Below, in pieces: positions 55,945-63,903 of a DNA stretch of 64,000 bases. The stretch covers positions 16,538 through 80,537 of the forward strand of contig CAZYEL010000003.1 in assembly GCA_964646415.1 (NCBI GenBank). Reading direction: 5' to 3'. The notes under the pieces are model-generated. The model saw only the letters and a program-made list of their open reading frames with translations, ran no database searches and had not been told where the DNA came from. Positions within the stretch are counted from its first letter, which is position 1. Each line of letters starts with the position of its first letter. Both the position numbers and the translations under genes were made by a program. This DNA is from VGJV01 sp964646415 (lineage in GTDB: Bacteria; Patescibacteriota; Minisyncoccia; UBA6257; 2-01-FULL-56-20).

Positions 55945-58074
55945 TTACTTCTTCTTCCCTTCAACAATCAGCTGTTCGATGTTCTTCGGAACCGGTTCGT
56001 AGTGGTCGAATTCCATCGTGAAGCTCCCGCGGCCCTGCGTCATCGAGCGGAGTTCCGTGGCGTAGCCGAACATTTCGGCAAGCGGTACCTTCGCATCAAT
56101 CACTTTCACGTTCACGCGGTCGCCGAGATTCTCGATCTTCCCGCGCTTGGAATTCACGTTGCCCGTTACCTCGCCGAGGAAATCCGGCGGCACTATTACT
56201 TGAAGTTTCATGATGGGCTCAAGAATCACGGGATTGGCGCGCTTCGCCGCTTCCTGAAACGCCATAGAGCCGGCGATTTTGAACGCCGCCTCGGACGAGT
56301 CGACTTCGTGGAACGAGCCGTCATAGAGCTCCACCTCCACGTCGACTATCGGATAATGCGCGACGATGCCCCGGTCAAGCGCTTCCTTCACTCCCTTTTC
56401 CACGGCCGGAATGAATTCGCGCGGAATAACCCCTCCCTTGATTGCGTCGGTAAACACGAACCCCGAACTCCGTTCAAGGGACTTCACGCGCAAACGCACA
56501 TGCCCGTACTGCCCGCGGCCTCCGGACTGTTTGATATATTTGCCTTCCGCCTCCGCCTCTCCCAAAATCGTTTCTTTGTAGGCCACTTGAGGTCTGCCCA
56601 CCGACGCCTCGACGCCGAATTCGCGCTTCATACGGTCCACGATGATTTCGAGGTGAAGCTCGCCCATGCCGGAGATAATCGTCTCCCCCGTATCCGGGTC
56701 GCCTGCCACGCGGAACGTGGGGTCCTCCTCCGCAAGACGGTGAAGCGCCGTACCCATCTTTTCCTGGTCGGCCTTCGTCTTCGGCTCAATCCGAATCCCG
56801 ATGACCGGCTCGGGGAAAATGATCTTTTCGAGAACCAGAGGATGCTCCGGGTCGCACAGCGTGTCTCCCGTCGTCGTGTTTTTGAGCCCCACAATCGCCG
56901 CGATTTCTCCCGCGTACACTTCCTCGACTTCTTCCCGTTGGTTCGCGTGCATCCGCACGACGCGTCCAATGCGCTCCTGATTCCCCTTGGTGGCATTCAA
57001 AATGTAGGAACCGCGCCGCAGTACGCCCGCGTAGTTGCGGAAATAGGTGAGCGAGCCCACATAGGGATCCGCCGCGATTTTGAACGCAAGGGCGGTAAAG
57101 GGTTCCGCGTCATCCGCCCTGCGGGTGATTTCAGTTCCTGTTTTTTCATCCGTTCCTTTTACCGGCGGCAAATCCAAGGGCGAGGGAAGGAAGTCTACCA
57201 CCGCATCCAGCACAAATTGCACTCCCTTGTTTTTTAACGCCGAACCGCACAAGACCGGCACGATTCTGTTCTGAATCACCGATTTCCGCAACGTCCTCCG
57301 GAGGTCCTCAAGCTCAATCGTTTTCCCCTCAAGATAATGCGCCATCACGGCATCGTCCGCCTCGACGATTTTTTCAACCAGCTCATGCCGCCATTTCTCC
57401 ACTTCCGCTTTCATCTCGTCCGGAATGGGAATTTCTTTGATATTCTCGCCATGCTCGCCTTCGAACCCGAATGCTTTCATCCGCATAAGGTCAACCATGC
57501 CCTGGTATGTGCCCTCGGACCCTATGGGGAGCTGAATCGGCAGGGCATTCGGGGTAAGCCGCTCGCGAATCGCGTCGAAACTTCCCCAAAAACTTGCGCC
57601 CATCCGGTCCATCTTGTTGATGAAACAAATCCGCGGCACATTGTATTCGTCCGCATAATGCCAGTTCGTTTCGGTCTGGGGTTCGACGCCGGAAACGCCG
57701 TCAAACACCACGACTGCTCCATCGAGCACGCGGAGCGAACGTTTCACCTCAACCGTAAAGTCAATGTGCCCCGGCGTGTCGATTAAGTTGATGCGGTGCG
57801 TAAAATTCTTGCGTTGCCCTGAGCTTGTCGAAGGGTCGCTTACGATATACGTCGGCGTCCAGAACGCGGTGGTCGCCGCGGCGGTAATCGTAATCCCGCG
57901 CTCGCGCTCCTGCTCCATCCAATCCATCACCGTGTCGCCCGTGTGCACTTCGCCGATTTTGTGGGATACGCCGGTATAAAAAAGAATCCGTTCGGAAACG
58001 GTGGTTTTGCCTGCATCGATGTGAGCGACGATGCCTATGTTTCTAATCTTTTCTACGGGGTATTCTCTGGGCAT
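55945..58074 (-). CDS. fusA: Elongation factor G with a repeat-encoded insertion
   Basis: 709 residues with AHIDAGKTTVSERI, the RGITITAAATTAFW switch, IDTPGHIDFTVEV and FINKMDRMG. Translocase of the ribosome. Between the switch strand and HRINLIDTPGH (residues ~79-89) is an extra SDPSTSSGQRK, encoded by the TGAGCTTGTCGAA palindrome at 57,817-57,835; typical EF-G has only a short KDHRIN turn there. The insert keeps frame and lies on a surface loop near the nucleotide site. Confidence 0.96.
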   Translation of the reverse strand: MPREYPVEKIRNIGIVAHIDAGKTTVSERILFYTGVSHKIGEVHTGDTVMDWMEQERERGITITAAATTAFWTPTYIVSDPSTSSGQRKNFTHRINLIDTPGHIDFTVEVKRSLRVLDGAVVVFDGVSGVEPQTETNWHYADEYNVPRICFINKMDRMGASFWGSFDAIRERLTPNALPIQLPIGSEGTYQGMVDLMRMKAFGFEGEHGENIKEIPIPDEMKAEVEKWRHELVEKIVEADDAVMAHYLEGKTIELEDLRRTLRKSVIQNRIVPVLCGSALKNKGVQFVLDAVVDFLPSPLDLPPVKGTDEKTGTEITRRADDAEPFTALAFKIAADPYVGSLTYFRNYAGVLRRGSYILNATKGNQERIGRVVRMHANQREEVEEVYAGEIAAIVGLKNTTTGDTLCDPEHPLVLEKIIFPEPVIGIRIEPKTKADQEKMGTALHRLAEEDPTFRVAGDPDTGETIISGMGELHLEIIVDRMKREFGVEASVGRPQVAYKETILGEAEAEGKYIKQSGGRGQYGHVRLRVKSLERSSGFVFTDAIKGGVIPREFIPAVEKGVKEALDRGIVAHYPIVDVEVELYDGSFHEVDSSEAAFKIAGSMAFQEAAKRANPVILEPIMKLQVIVPPDFLGEVTGNVNSKRGKIENLGDRVNVKVIDAKVPLAEMFGYATELRSMTQGRGSFTMEFDHYEPVPKNIEQLIVEGKKK
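57817..57835. repeat. CCCTGAGCTTGTCGAAGGG repeat inside fusA
   Basis: A 19-base palindromic repeat read in frame as part of SDPSTSSGQ. Same family as 82-100, 2591-2620 and 58,684-58,704. Confidence 0.85.
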
Positions 58075-58084
58075 AATTAAGATG

Positions 58085-58163
58085 GCTTTTAGCTTTAAGG
58101 TGCAAGCGGTAAGTGAACTCGTATTTTGGCTGCTAGAAGCTTAAAGCTCAAAGCTTACAGCTA
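58085..58163. repeat. AGCTTTAAG intergenic inverted repeat, fusA-rpsG
   Basis: Arms AGCTTTTAGCTTTAAGG... and GCTTAAAGCTCAAAGCTTAC...; the right arm reaches the stop codon of rpsG. Confidence 0.75.
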
Positions 58164-58631
58164 ATATCTAGCAAAATGCGCAAATGCCCGGTTCGCCTCC
58201 GCCATGCGGTGCATGTCCTGTTTTTTCTTGATTGCGATGCCCTCGTTCTTTGCAGCAGCGATAAGTTCCTCCGCGAGCTTCTCGGCCATCGGCTTCCCTT
58301 TCTTTGACCTTGCAGCGCCCACGATCCAACGGATAGCGAGAATAAACCGCCGGTCGGGGCGCACCTCCTGCGGCACCTGATAGTTTGCGCCTCCCACGCG
58401 CCGGGAGCGCACTTCGAGCAAAGGCGATGCCTGCTCTACCGCTTTTTCAAAAACTTTTATCGGATCCTCGCCGGTTGCTTTTTTTACCGCATCAAATGCG
58501 TCATACACCAACCGCTCCGCAGTCGTCTTCTTCCCGTCGCGCATCACATAATTGATAAAACGCCCCAAGTCCACGCGGCTGTGGACAACGTCGGCTTTGT
58601 AATGCTTTTTGTAAACTCGTTTCTTTCTCAT
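58161..58631 (-). CDS. rpsG: 30S ribosomal protein S7
   Basis: 156 residues: GRFINYVMRDGKKTTAERLV, VRSRRVGGANYQVPQEVRPD and ANRAFAHFARY. Head assembly protein of the small subunit. Confidence 0.95.
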   Translation of the reverse strand: MRKKRVYKKHYKADVVHSRVDLGRFINYVMRDGKKTTAERLVYDAFDAVKKATGEDPIKVFEKAVEQASPLLEVRSRRVGGANYQVPQEVRPDRRFILAIRWIVGAARSKKGKPMAEKLAEELIAAAKNEGIAIKKKQDMHRMAEANRAFAHFARY

Positions 58632-58632
58632 T

Positions 58633-58762
58633 GGAGTATTCGCGAATAACGCTAATTTGGATTCAATAATGCGAATCTATTTATGGTGAGCTTGTCGAAC
58701 CATCTGCGTTACCTGCCTACCGGCAGGCAGGTTTGCCTTAATTCGCGATATTAGCGATTACT
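58633..58762. repeat. GCGAATAA repeat copy 3, interrupted by two other palindromes
   Basis: The ends match copy 1 (GGAGTATTCGCGAATAACGC... and ...TTAGCGATTACTT). The middle is split by ATGGTGAGCTTGTCGAACCAT (58,684-58,704, less one base beyond 20: arms ATGGTGAGC/CGAACCAT) and by ACCTGCC/GGCAGGCAGGT (58,712-58,733). So this is a repeat carrying two nested repeats. It spans rpsG-rpsL. Confidence 0.8.
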
Positions 58763-59171
58763 TCTTCGCCTGTTTCGCACCATACTTCGACCGCTGTTGC
58801 TTCCTGCCTTCCACTCCCGTCGTGTCGAGCACGCCGCGCACGATATGGTACCGCACGCCGGGCAAGTCTTTCACGCGCCCGCCCCGGATAACGACAATCG
58901 AGTGCTCCTGCAAATTATGTCCCTCGCCCGGAATATAGGCGGTAACTTCCATGCCGTTCGTGAGCCGCACACGTGCGACTTTCCGAAGCGCGGAGTTCGG
59001 CTTCTTGGGAGTTGTGGTAAACACCTTCACGCACACCCCCCGCTTGAAAGGCGAGGAAGAATCCACCGGACGATTCTGAATCGTATTGAAATAGTACGAC
59101 AACGCAGGTGATTTTGTCTTCGTCTTCAAGGGCATCCTGCCGCGCTTTACGAGTTGGCTGATGGTGGGCAT
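58758..59171 (-). CDS. rpsL: 30S ribosomal protein S12
   Basis: 137 residues with the decoding-centre motifs TTPKKPNSALRKVARVRLTN and VIRGGRVKDLPGVRYHIVRG. The N terminus has the normal QLVKRGR start. First gene of the str cluster. Confidence 0.96.
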   Translation of the reverse strand: MPTISQLVKRGRMPLKTKTKSPALSYYFNTIQNRPVDSSSPFKRGVCVKVFTTTPKKPNSALRKVARVRLTNGMEVTAYIPGEGHNLQEHSIVVIRGGRVKDLPGVRYHIVRGVLDTTGVEGRKQQRSKYGAKQAKK

Positions 59172-59177
59172 CGGGAA

Positions 59178-59262
59178 TAGCTTTTAGGTTTAAGCTTTAA
59201 GGTTTAAGTAGAAATCCATTTCGTGTCCCGCTACAAGCTAAAAGCTCGAAGCTTAAAGCTAG
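59178..59262. repeat. AGCTTTAAG intergenic inverted repeat before rpsL
   Basis: Arms ATAGCTTTTAGGTTTAAGC... and GCTAAAAGCTCGAAGC.... It lies in the rpsL leader, between its promoter and start codon. Confidence 0.75.
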
Positions 59263-59311
59263 CTTGTTATACATTAAAAATTGCCCCCGCGCAAATATGG
59301 GGCACTTCCCC

Positions 59312-59339
59312 ATTCTACGGAGAATATGCGGAGTGTCAA
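59312..59339 (-). promoter_or_regulatory. Promoter of the rpsL (str) operon
   Basis: Minus strand TTGACA (59,339-59,334), 16 bases, TAGAAT (59,317-59,312). The leader to rpsL is about 135 bases and contains the inverted repeat 59,178-59,262. Confidence 0.75.
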
Positions 59340-59344
59340 ACTCC

Positions 59345-59977
59345 TTAAAGCCGAAGTCCGGTGAATAAGGAGAAAAGCACCCGCATGACGGGAATAATCA
59401 AATCAAATCCGAAGAAGATAAATATAAGGAGCAGAATCATCCCGTTCCGTTCGAAGAAGGTGATGACCGCCGCGCCCCGGTTGGTGCGGGGAAGAAGCGC
59501 GTAGAGCACCTTCGAACCGTCGAGGGGCGGAAGCGGCACAAGGTTAAACACCGCAAGGAGCACGTTTATCTGCACAATCAACGCGAAGAATGCGACGAGT
59601 ATCGAGCTTGGGTCGAACGCATATATGACCCGCACCAACACTCCGAAAACAATCGCTATCGCAAAGTTCGCCGCAGGTCCCGCGAACGCGATTTTTGCCG
59701 CAGCGGCAACCGGGTTCTTCAGATTCCAGGGATTGTACGGCACCGGCTTCGCCCACCCCACGACGAACGCGCCGCCGGAGATAAACCACAGCACCGCCGG
59801 AAGAAGTATGGAACCAATCGGGTCGATGTGCGGAATGGGGTTAAGCGTCAAGCGCCCCAAAAGCCGCGCGGTGGGGTCGCCCAGCTTGTCCGCCATCGCG
59901 CCATGCGAAACTTCGTGAACCACCACGGAGAACACGAGCACCACGAGCTCGAAAATGAGGAGTGAGATGCTGTCCAT
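59345..59977 (-). CDS. Site-2 protease family (M50) membrane metalloprotease
   Basis: The 210-residue protein has the zinc motif VVVHEVSHGAMADKLGDPTA and the third ligand in NLVPLPPLDGSKVL. It has about five to six membrane helices and no PDZ domain, like the short YwhC/M50 group. It cleaves substrates within the membrane; targets unknown. Its stop is 5 bases from the rpsL -35 box. Confidence 0.9.
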   Translation of the reverse strand: MDSISLLIFELVVLVFSVVVHEVSHGAMADKLGDPTARLLGRLTLNPIPHIDPIGSILLPAVLWFISGGAFVVGWAKPVPYNPWNLKNPVAAAAKIAFAGPAANFAIAIVFGVLVRVIYAFDPSSILVAFFALIVQINVLLAVFNLVPLPPLDGSKVLYALLPRTNRGAAVITFFERNGMILLLIFIFFGFDLIIPVMRVLFSLFTGLRL

Positions 59978-60050
59978 AGGTACTACTCTAACAAATAGCC
60001 GCCCGATTTACGATTTATGATTTAAGATTTAAGATGGGAATGCGAGCAAC

Positions 60051-60229
60051 GCCCTTGTGGTGAAACGGATATCATACATGGGCTTCCCTGCCCGCCGCAT
60101 ACGTCCCCGTAGCTCAATTGGATAGAGCGTGTGGCTTCGAACCACAAGGTTACAGGTTCGAGTCCTGTCGGGGACACAGCAAGACAGGCGGGGAACCATG
60201 AGGTCTAGGTTCAATTCCTAGCAAGGGCA
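60051..60229 (+). tRNA. Interrupted tRNA: canonical arms with tRNA-Arg inserted in the anticodon loop
   Basis: The outer halves make a full tRNA: acceptor GCCCTTG (60,051-60,057) with CAAGGGC (60,222-60,228); D-stem GTGA/TCAT with a GG-containing loop; anticodon stem CATGG (60,077-60,081) with CCATG (60,196-60,200); variable AGGT; T-arm CTAGG-TTCAATT-CCTAG. Between the anticodon stem halves lie about 114 bases, including a complete tRNA-Arg. TTCCCTGCC (60,084-60,092) and GGCGGGGAA (60,187-60,195) extend the helix by nine pairs, one of them G-U. The anticodon cannot be fixed; CTTCC...AA would give a Gly-UCC loop with one extra G. It may be a spliced precursor or a disrupted gene. Confidence 0.65.
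60103..60176 (+). tRNA. tRNA-Arg (anticodon TCG), nested in another tRNA
   Basis: Standard cloverleaf: acceptor GTCCCCG/CGGGGAC, D-arm with AGCTCAATTGGATAGAGC, anticodon stem TGTGG/CCACA with loop CTTCGAA (TCG), T-arm ACAGG-TTCGAGT-CCTGT, discriminator A, no encoded CCA. Confidence 0.95.
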
Positions 60230-60387
60230 CACGTTGATTTCCGAGAAATTTATGAGAGATTCCTTCGAGCCCCGACTCCTCGAAATAGGTATGAGGATAA
60301 GGGCCGCCGACTTCTCGAATCCCAAGAAGAAGTTCTCTTTTCCGGAAACTCCAGATCCTCCTCGGAGGGGATAAGGGCACAAATTCA

Positions 60388-60424
60388 AAAACGACCGCTC
60401 ATGGGCAATGGGAGCGGTCGTTTT
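60388..60424. terminator. Bidirectional intrinsic terminator
   Basis: AAAACGACCGCTC (60,388-60,400) and GAGCGGTCGTTTT (60,412-60,424) form a perfect 13-bp stem with an 11-base loop. T-rich sequence follows on both strands. It ends the 1,047-residue gene on the minus strand and the tRNA transcript on the plus strand. Between 60,230 and 60,387 I see no gene. Confidence 0.9.
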
Positions 60425-60428
60425 GTTT

Positions 60429-63400
60429 TTATCTTCCAATCAAATCCATAAACGGCGCAAGGATGACTCCTAAAAGTGACGGGCGGGAAACGGCAGAGGA
60501 AGGCGGTGGGGGCGGCTGTTGTTCCCCGGACGGAGGGGGCGGAGGCGTTCCGCCAGACGGTTGTTCCCGCTGGAATGGCTGCGCGGGCTGATTGGGTTGA
60601 TTCGGCTGCATTTGCTGCGCCGGACCCGGCTGCTGCGGTTGAAACGGCTGATTGGGTCCGGGACCAAACTGCTGATTCGGCTGATTAGGACCGAAGTGCT
60701 GTTCGCCTTGCGGACCGGGCCCTCCCCCGAACGGATTCCCATAGCCAGGTTTCCCTTCCTGCCCGGGAGCCATACCCCCCTCGGGCGGCTTCGGATACTG
60801 CCCCGGCTGATTCGGCTGACCAGGGAATCCCCCTTGCCCTCCAGGAAATCCTTGCGTCTGCCGATTCACCTCATTCCGGAACTTTTCTTCATACTGCTTC
60901 TGGAACTCGGCATTGTATTGCTGGTCAACCTGCCGATTGAACTCTTGTTTGTATTGTTCGCTGAATTGCTGTTGCCCATCAAACCGAGCAGGTGTTCCGC
61001 TCCCGAATTGCTGCGGTCCTTGCCCGTTTGGTCCAAAAGGATTGAACTGCGGGCGCTCACCGGTTCCCGGCTGCGGAGGAAAATTCCTGTCGCCACCACG
61101 GAATTCCCCGGGCGTGCCGCTTGCGAAGTTCATCCTGTCCGCGGGGAAAGGTTGCCCCTCCATCATGCCTTTGCCCTCCCTATTTTGTTCGCCTTCCTGC
61201 GGCCGCTGGGGGAAACATTGGGCAATCACTTTTTCGACTTCGGGCGCGGGACGGTCACCACGACGGAGTTTTTCGATATCAACCGTATCGCCCGCTTTTT
61301 CCTTCACGCACGAGAGCACGGATTCCGGAAGTCCTCCTTGGTTCCCGCCGGGTCCTGATCGAGGCTGGTTTTCCGGGCGCCCCTGCCCCGGCGGCTGCAT
61401 TTTTCCGAAGCACTCGCGGATTGCCTGCCCAAGGTTCCTCTGGTCGCCGGTTGACGCACGCAATTTTTCTTCAGTCATATCCCCCCCCACCTTTTCTTTC
61501 ACGCAGGAAAGAACTTCATGTGGAATGCCGCCCTGGCCGAATGCCTGCCCTGGCCCTTGCGGGAAGGGACCTCCTTTACCTCCCTGCTCGCCGGGAACAC
61601 CTCCATATTGGCGATCGGGCCTCATCTTCCCAAAACACTCACTCAAAACTTTTTCTGCTTCGGGAGAGCGCTCTCCCCCACTCCTTAGTTTTTCGATATC
61701 CTGCGTACTTAACTTTTCCTTTGCACATAAGAAAACATCTTCTGGGACTCCGCTCCCAGGTCCTCCTCCAAAACCGCCAAAAAAACTTTGCCCCCCCTGC
61801 GGCCCCATCTTCCCAAAGCATTCTCCCATCACTTTCTCTACCTCCGGAGTCGGCCGCTCACCGCGGCGCAATTTTTCTACGTCAACCGCGCCACCCGACT
61901 TCTCCTTCACACAGGCAAGTACGTCTTCAGGAATTCCTCCGCGCGGTCCTCCCGGGAAACCACCCTGCCCACCGCCCTCACCCTCGGGCGGCCCAAAGTG
62001 TTCTTGAGGGCGAAAAGATTCAAAACAATTCCTAATTATTGAGGGGTCGAACCCTTCCACCGGCTCATTCGACTGCACCTTTGCAAAATTGTCGCCAAGC
62101 TTTTGCTTCAAACACTCCTGCACTTGCGGCGGGGCAGTGCGCAAAAATTGCTGCAATGCCTGCGCCGGAGGTCCTTGCCTCATGATTCCAGGGCCGCGCG
62201 GACCGCCTTCCCCCTGCTCGTTTCCCGGACCAGGTCCGAACCCTTCCCCTCCCTCGCCTCCAAAATCATGCTCAAACTGCACGCTCTGGAAACACACGCG
62301 AAGCGTGTCCGCCATCTCGGGCGTCGGCGCTTCCTTGCCGCTTTTAATCGCCTCAAACTTGTCGCCGATTTTTTCCTTGATGCACGCGGCAACCTCGGGC
62401 GGAGCGTTTTTAAACACATCCTGCGGTCCTCCGCGGTGTCCAAACTTCTCGAAGCAATCCCGCATGCGGTCACCGATTTCGGGACCCGGAGTAAGTTTTC
62501 CCGCCTGAATATCGTCCAATACATTCGACCCAAGCGTGGATTTCAAACATGCGGCAACCTCGGGCGGCGCGTGCTCTATACCCGCGCGCATTTGCACAAG
62601 CCCCTCTTTCATCCGCTGCACCTCCTCCTTACCAATAAGCCCATTTTCTTCGGCAAACTTAAAACATTCCTCCCGATGGGATGGGTTATCGCAAAATGAC
62701 TGACACGCCTGCGGCGAACTGCATCCGCCGGGACCCTTCCCGCCGTTCTTTCGAATCATTGCGGCTTCTTCGGAAGAAACAAAGCCGATCTTCTCTCCGA
62801 ACGCCACACACTCCTCCATATGCCCCTCCTCATCACAATACTGTTCGCACACCTCCTTCGACTTGCACCCGCCGGGCGTCTGCCCACTCTTCGCAAGCTC
62901 TATAAATTTCTTAAACTGTTCCGGAGAAATATCGTCTTCTCCACGCGGTCCCGGCTTTCCCGGTCCCCGAGGTCCGCCTTCACGCACTTGCCCTTTGGAC
63001 TGCCCGATCCCCGCTTTTTTCGCGAACTCGTAACACTCCTCCGCGTGGCTGAAGTCGCCGCAATAACTCCTGCAATCCGCTTCCGAAGTACACCCGCCGG
63101 GAGTTTTTCCTCCCGCTTTCATGTGCGCCAAAAGTTTCTCCCCCTGGTTTACCTGGTCATTCTTGATGCCCTGCTTCTTCGCAAAGCTCATGCACGCCTC
63201 GAGGTTCGCCACATTGCTGCAAAACGATTCGCATTCCTGTGCGCTCTTGCACCCGCCGGGACCGCCCTTCGCGAGCGCCTGCGTAAACTTCTTCGCCTGC
63301 GCGGCTTCCTCCTTGTTCATAAGGCCGTGCTTCTCGGCAAACGCGACGCATGCTTCCACGTTTGAAGGACTCTCGCAATACTTTTTGCATTCGCCTTTGC

Positions 63401-63572
63401 TTCCGCAATTTCCCAATTCCGGCACGGGGAACGTAATCCCGCTCGCCTGAACCTGGGCGTCCGTCGGCCCCTGCGGAATATTCGATTCTTGCGCCTGCGC
63501 ATACACCACAGCGCTTCCCACAAGTAGGAACGAAACAAGTAACGCAATGATATTTAACTTTTCTTTATTCAT
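60429..63572 (-). CDS. Large secreted repeat protein with Cys-motif and PPEV..C..CF repeats
   Basis: 1,047 residues with a signal peptide (LNIIALLVSFLLVGSAVVYA). First come five Cys repeats of about 40-60 residues (GGCKSAQECESFCSNVANLE, then EACMSF; GGCTSEADCRSYCGDFSHAE; others), each C-x5-C-x3-C-...-C. Then seven repeats of the form PPEVAACLKSTLG ... RDCFEKFG. The last ~250 residues are Gln/Pro/Gly-rich (NQPNQPAQP...) and end in a hydrophobic helix (LLGVILAPFMDLIG) that may anchor it. It is probably a surface or adhesion protein with many disulfides; no family name is recognised. Repeat units differ enough to be old. Confidence 0.8.
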   Translation of the reverse strand: MNKEKLNIIALLVSFLLVGSAVVYAQAQESNIPQGPTDAQVQASGITFPVPELGNCGSKGECKKYCESPSNVEACVAFAEKHGLMNKEEAAQAKKFTQALAKGGPGGCKSAQECESFCSNVANLEACMSFAKKQGIKNDQVNQGEKLLAHMKAGGKTPGGCTSEADCRSYCGDFSHAEECYEFAKKAGIGQSKGQVREGGPRGPGKPGPRGEDDISPEQFKKFIELAKSGQTPGGCKSKEVCEQYCDEEGHMEECVAFGEKIGFVSSEEAAMIRKNGGKGPGGCSSPQACQSFCDNPSHREECFKFAEENGLIGKEEVQRMKEGLVQMRAGIEHAPPEVAACLKSTLGSNVLDDIQAGKLTPGPEIGDRMRDCFEKFGHRGGPQDVFKNAPPEVAACIKEKIGDKFEAIKSGKEAPTPEMADTLRVCFQSVQFEHDFGGEGGEGFGPGPGNEQGEGGPRGPGIMRQGPPAQALQQFLRTAPPQVQECLKQKLGDNFAKVQSNEPVEGFDPSIIRNCFESFRPQEHFGPPEGEGGGQGGFPGGPRGGIPEDVLACVKEKSGGAVDVEKLRRGERPTPEVEKVMGECFGKMGPQGGQSFFGGFGGGPGSGVPEDVFLCAKEKLSTQDIEKLRSGGERSPEAEKVLSECFGKMRPDRQYGGVPGEQGGKGGPFPQGPGQAFGQGGIPHEVLSCVKEKVGGDMTEEKLRASTGDQRNLGQAIRECFGKMQPPGQGRPENQPRSGPGGNQGGLPESVLSCVKEKAGDTVDIEKLRRGDRPAPEVEKVIAQCFPQRPQEGEQNREGKGMMEGQPFPADRMNFASGTPGEFRGGDRNFPPQPGTGERPQFNPFGPNGQGPQQFGSGTPARFDGQQQFSEQYKQEFNRQVDQQYNAEFQKQYEEKFRNEVNRQTQGFPGGQGGFPGQPNQPGQYPKPPEGGMAPGQEGKPGYGNPFGGGPGPQGEQHFGPNQPNQQFGPGPNQPFQPQQPGPAQQMQPNQPNQPAQPFQREQPSGGTPPPPPSGEQQPPPPPSSAVSRPSLLGVILAPFMDLIGR

Positions 63573-63586
63573 AGACGACAGAATGC

Positions 63587-63618
63587 TTAAAGCTTATCGC
63601 TCAAAGCTTGAAGCTATT
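63587..63618. repeat. AGCTTTAAG repeat, half copy
   Basis: CTTAAAGCTTATCGCTCAAAGC... matches the right arm of the family; no left arm is present. It lies between the two secreted-protein genes. Confidence 0.65.
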
Positions 63619-63903
63619 CTATTCAAAAGGGTTCTTATACACATCCTTCACCGGATTCGCCGTCGGTGAAAGCTCGGGGACTTTGTCTTGAATCGGGTTT
63701 TGCGCTTTCTCAAGCAGAGAAGCGCCCAAGCTCGAAGTGGTTGCCGCCGCCGAGGGAACCGTCGGCGCTTCTGGTTGCGCAACAGGCGCCGGAGGCGTGG
63801 TTGGCGCAGAACCGTCTTGCGAGAGCACATACCACACCGCAATCGCTGCTGCGACGAGGATCACCAAAGCTGCAATGACGTAGTGCGTCTTCTGGGAACT
63901 CAT
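63619..63903 (-). CDS. Small membrane-anchored low-complexity protein
   Basis: A 94-residue protein with an N-terminal membrane helix (YVIAALVILVAAAIAVWYVL), a Pro/Ala/Thr linker and a C-terminal NPIQDKVPELSPTANPVKDV motif ending YKNPFE, a tail I recognise in CPR anchored proteins. Function unknown. It precedes the large repeat protein in the same direction. The last 97 bases of the window (63,904-64,000) show nothing I can support. Confidence 0.75.
   Translation of the reverse strand: MSSQKTHYVIAALVILVAAAIAVWYVLSQDGSAPTTPPAPVAQPEAPTVPSAAATTSSLGASLLEKAQNPIQDKVPELSPTANPVKDVYKNPFE

Noticed and set aside
60082..60193. Group I or archaeal-type intron in the interrupted tRNA
   Set aside because: About 110 bases, mostly a complete tRNA, is too short for a group I intron, and no bulge-helix-bulge with 3-base bulges can be drawn at the junction.
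61639..62533. Small genes on either strand inside the repeat protein
   Set aside because: All are out-of-frame shadows of the repetitive coding sequence of the 1,047-residue protein.
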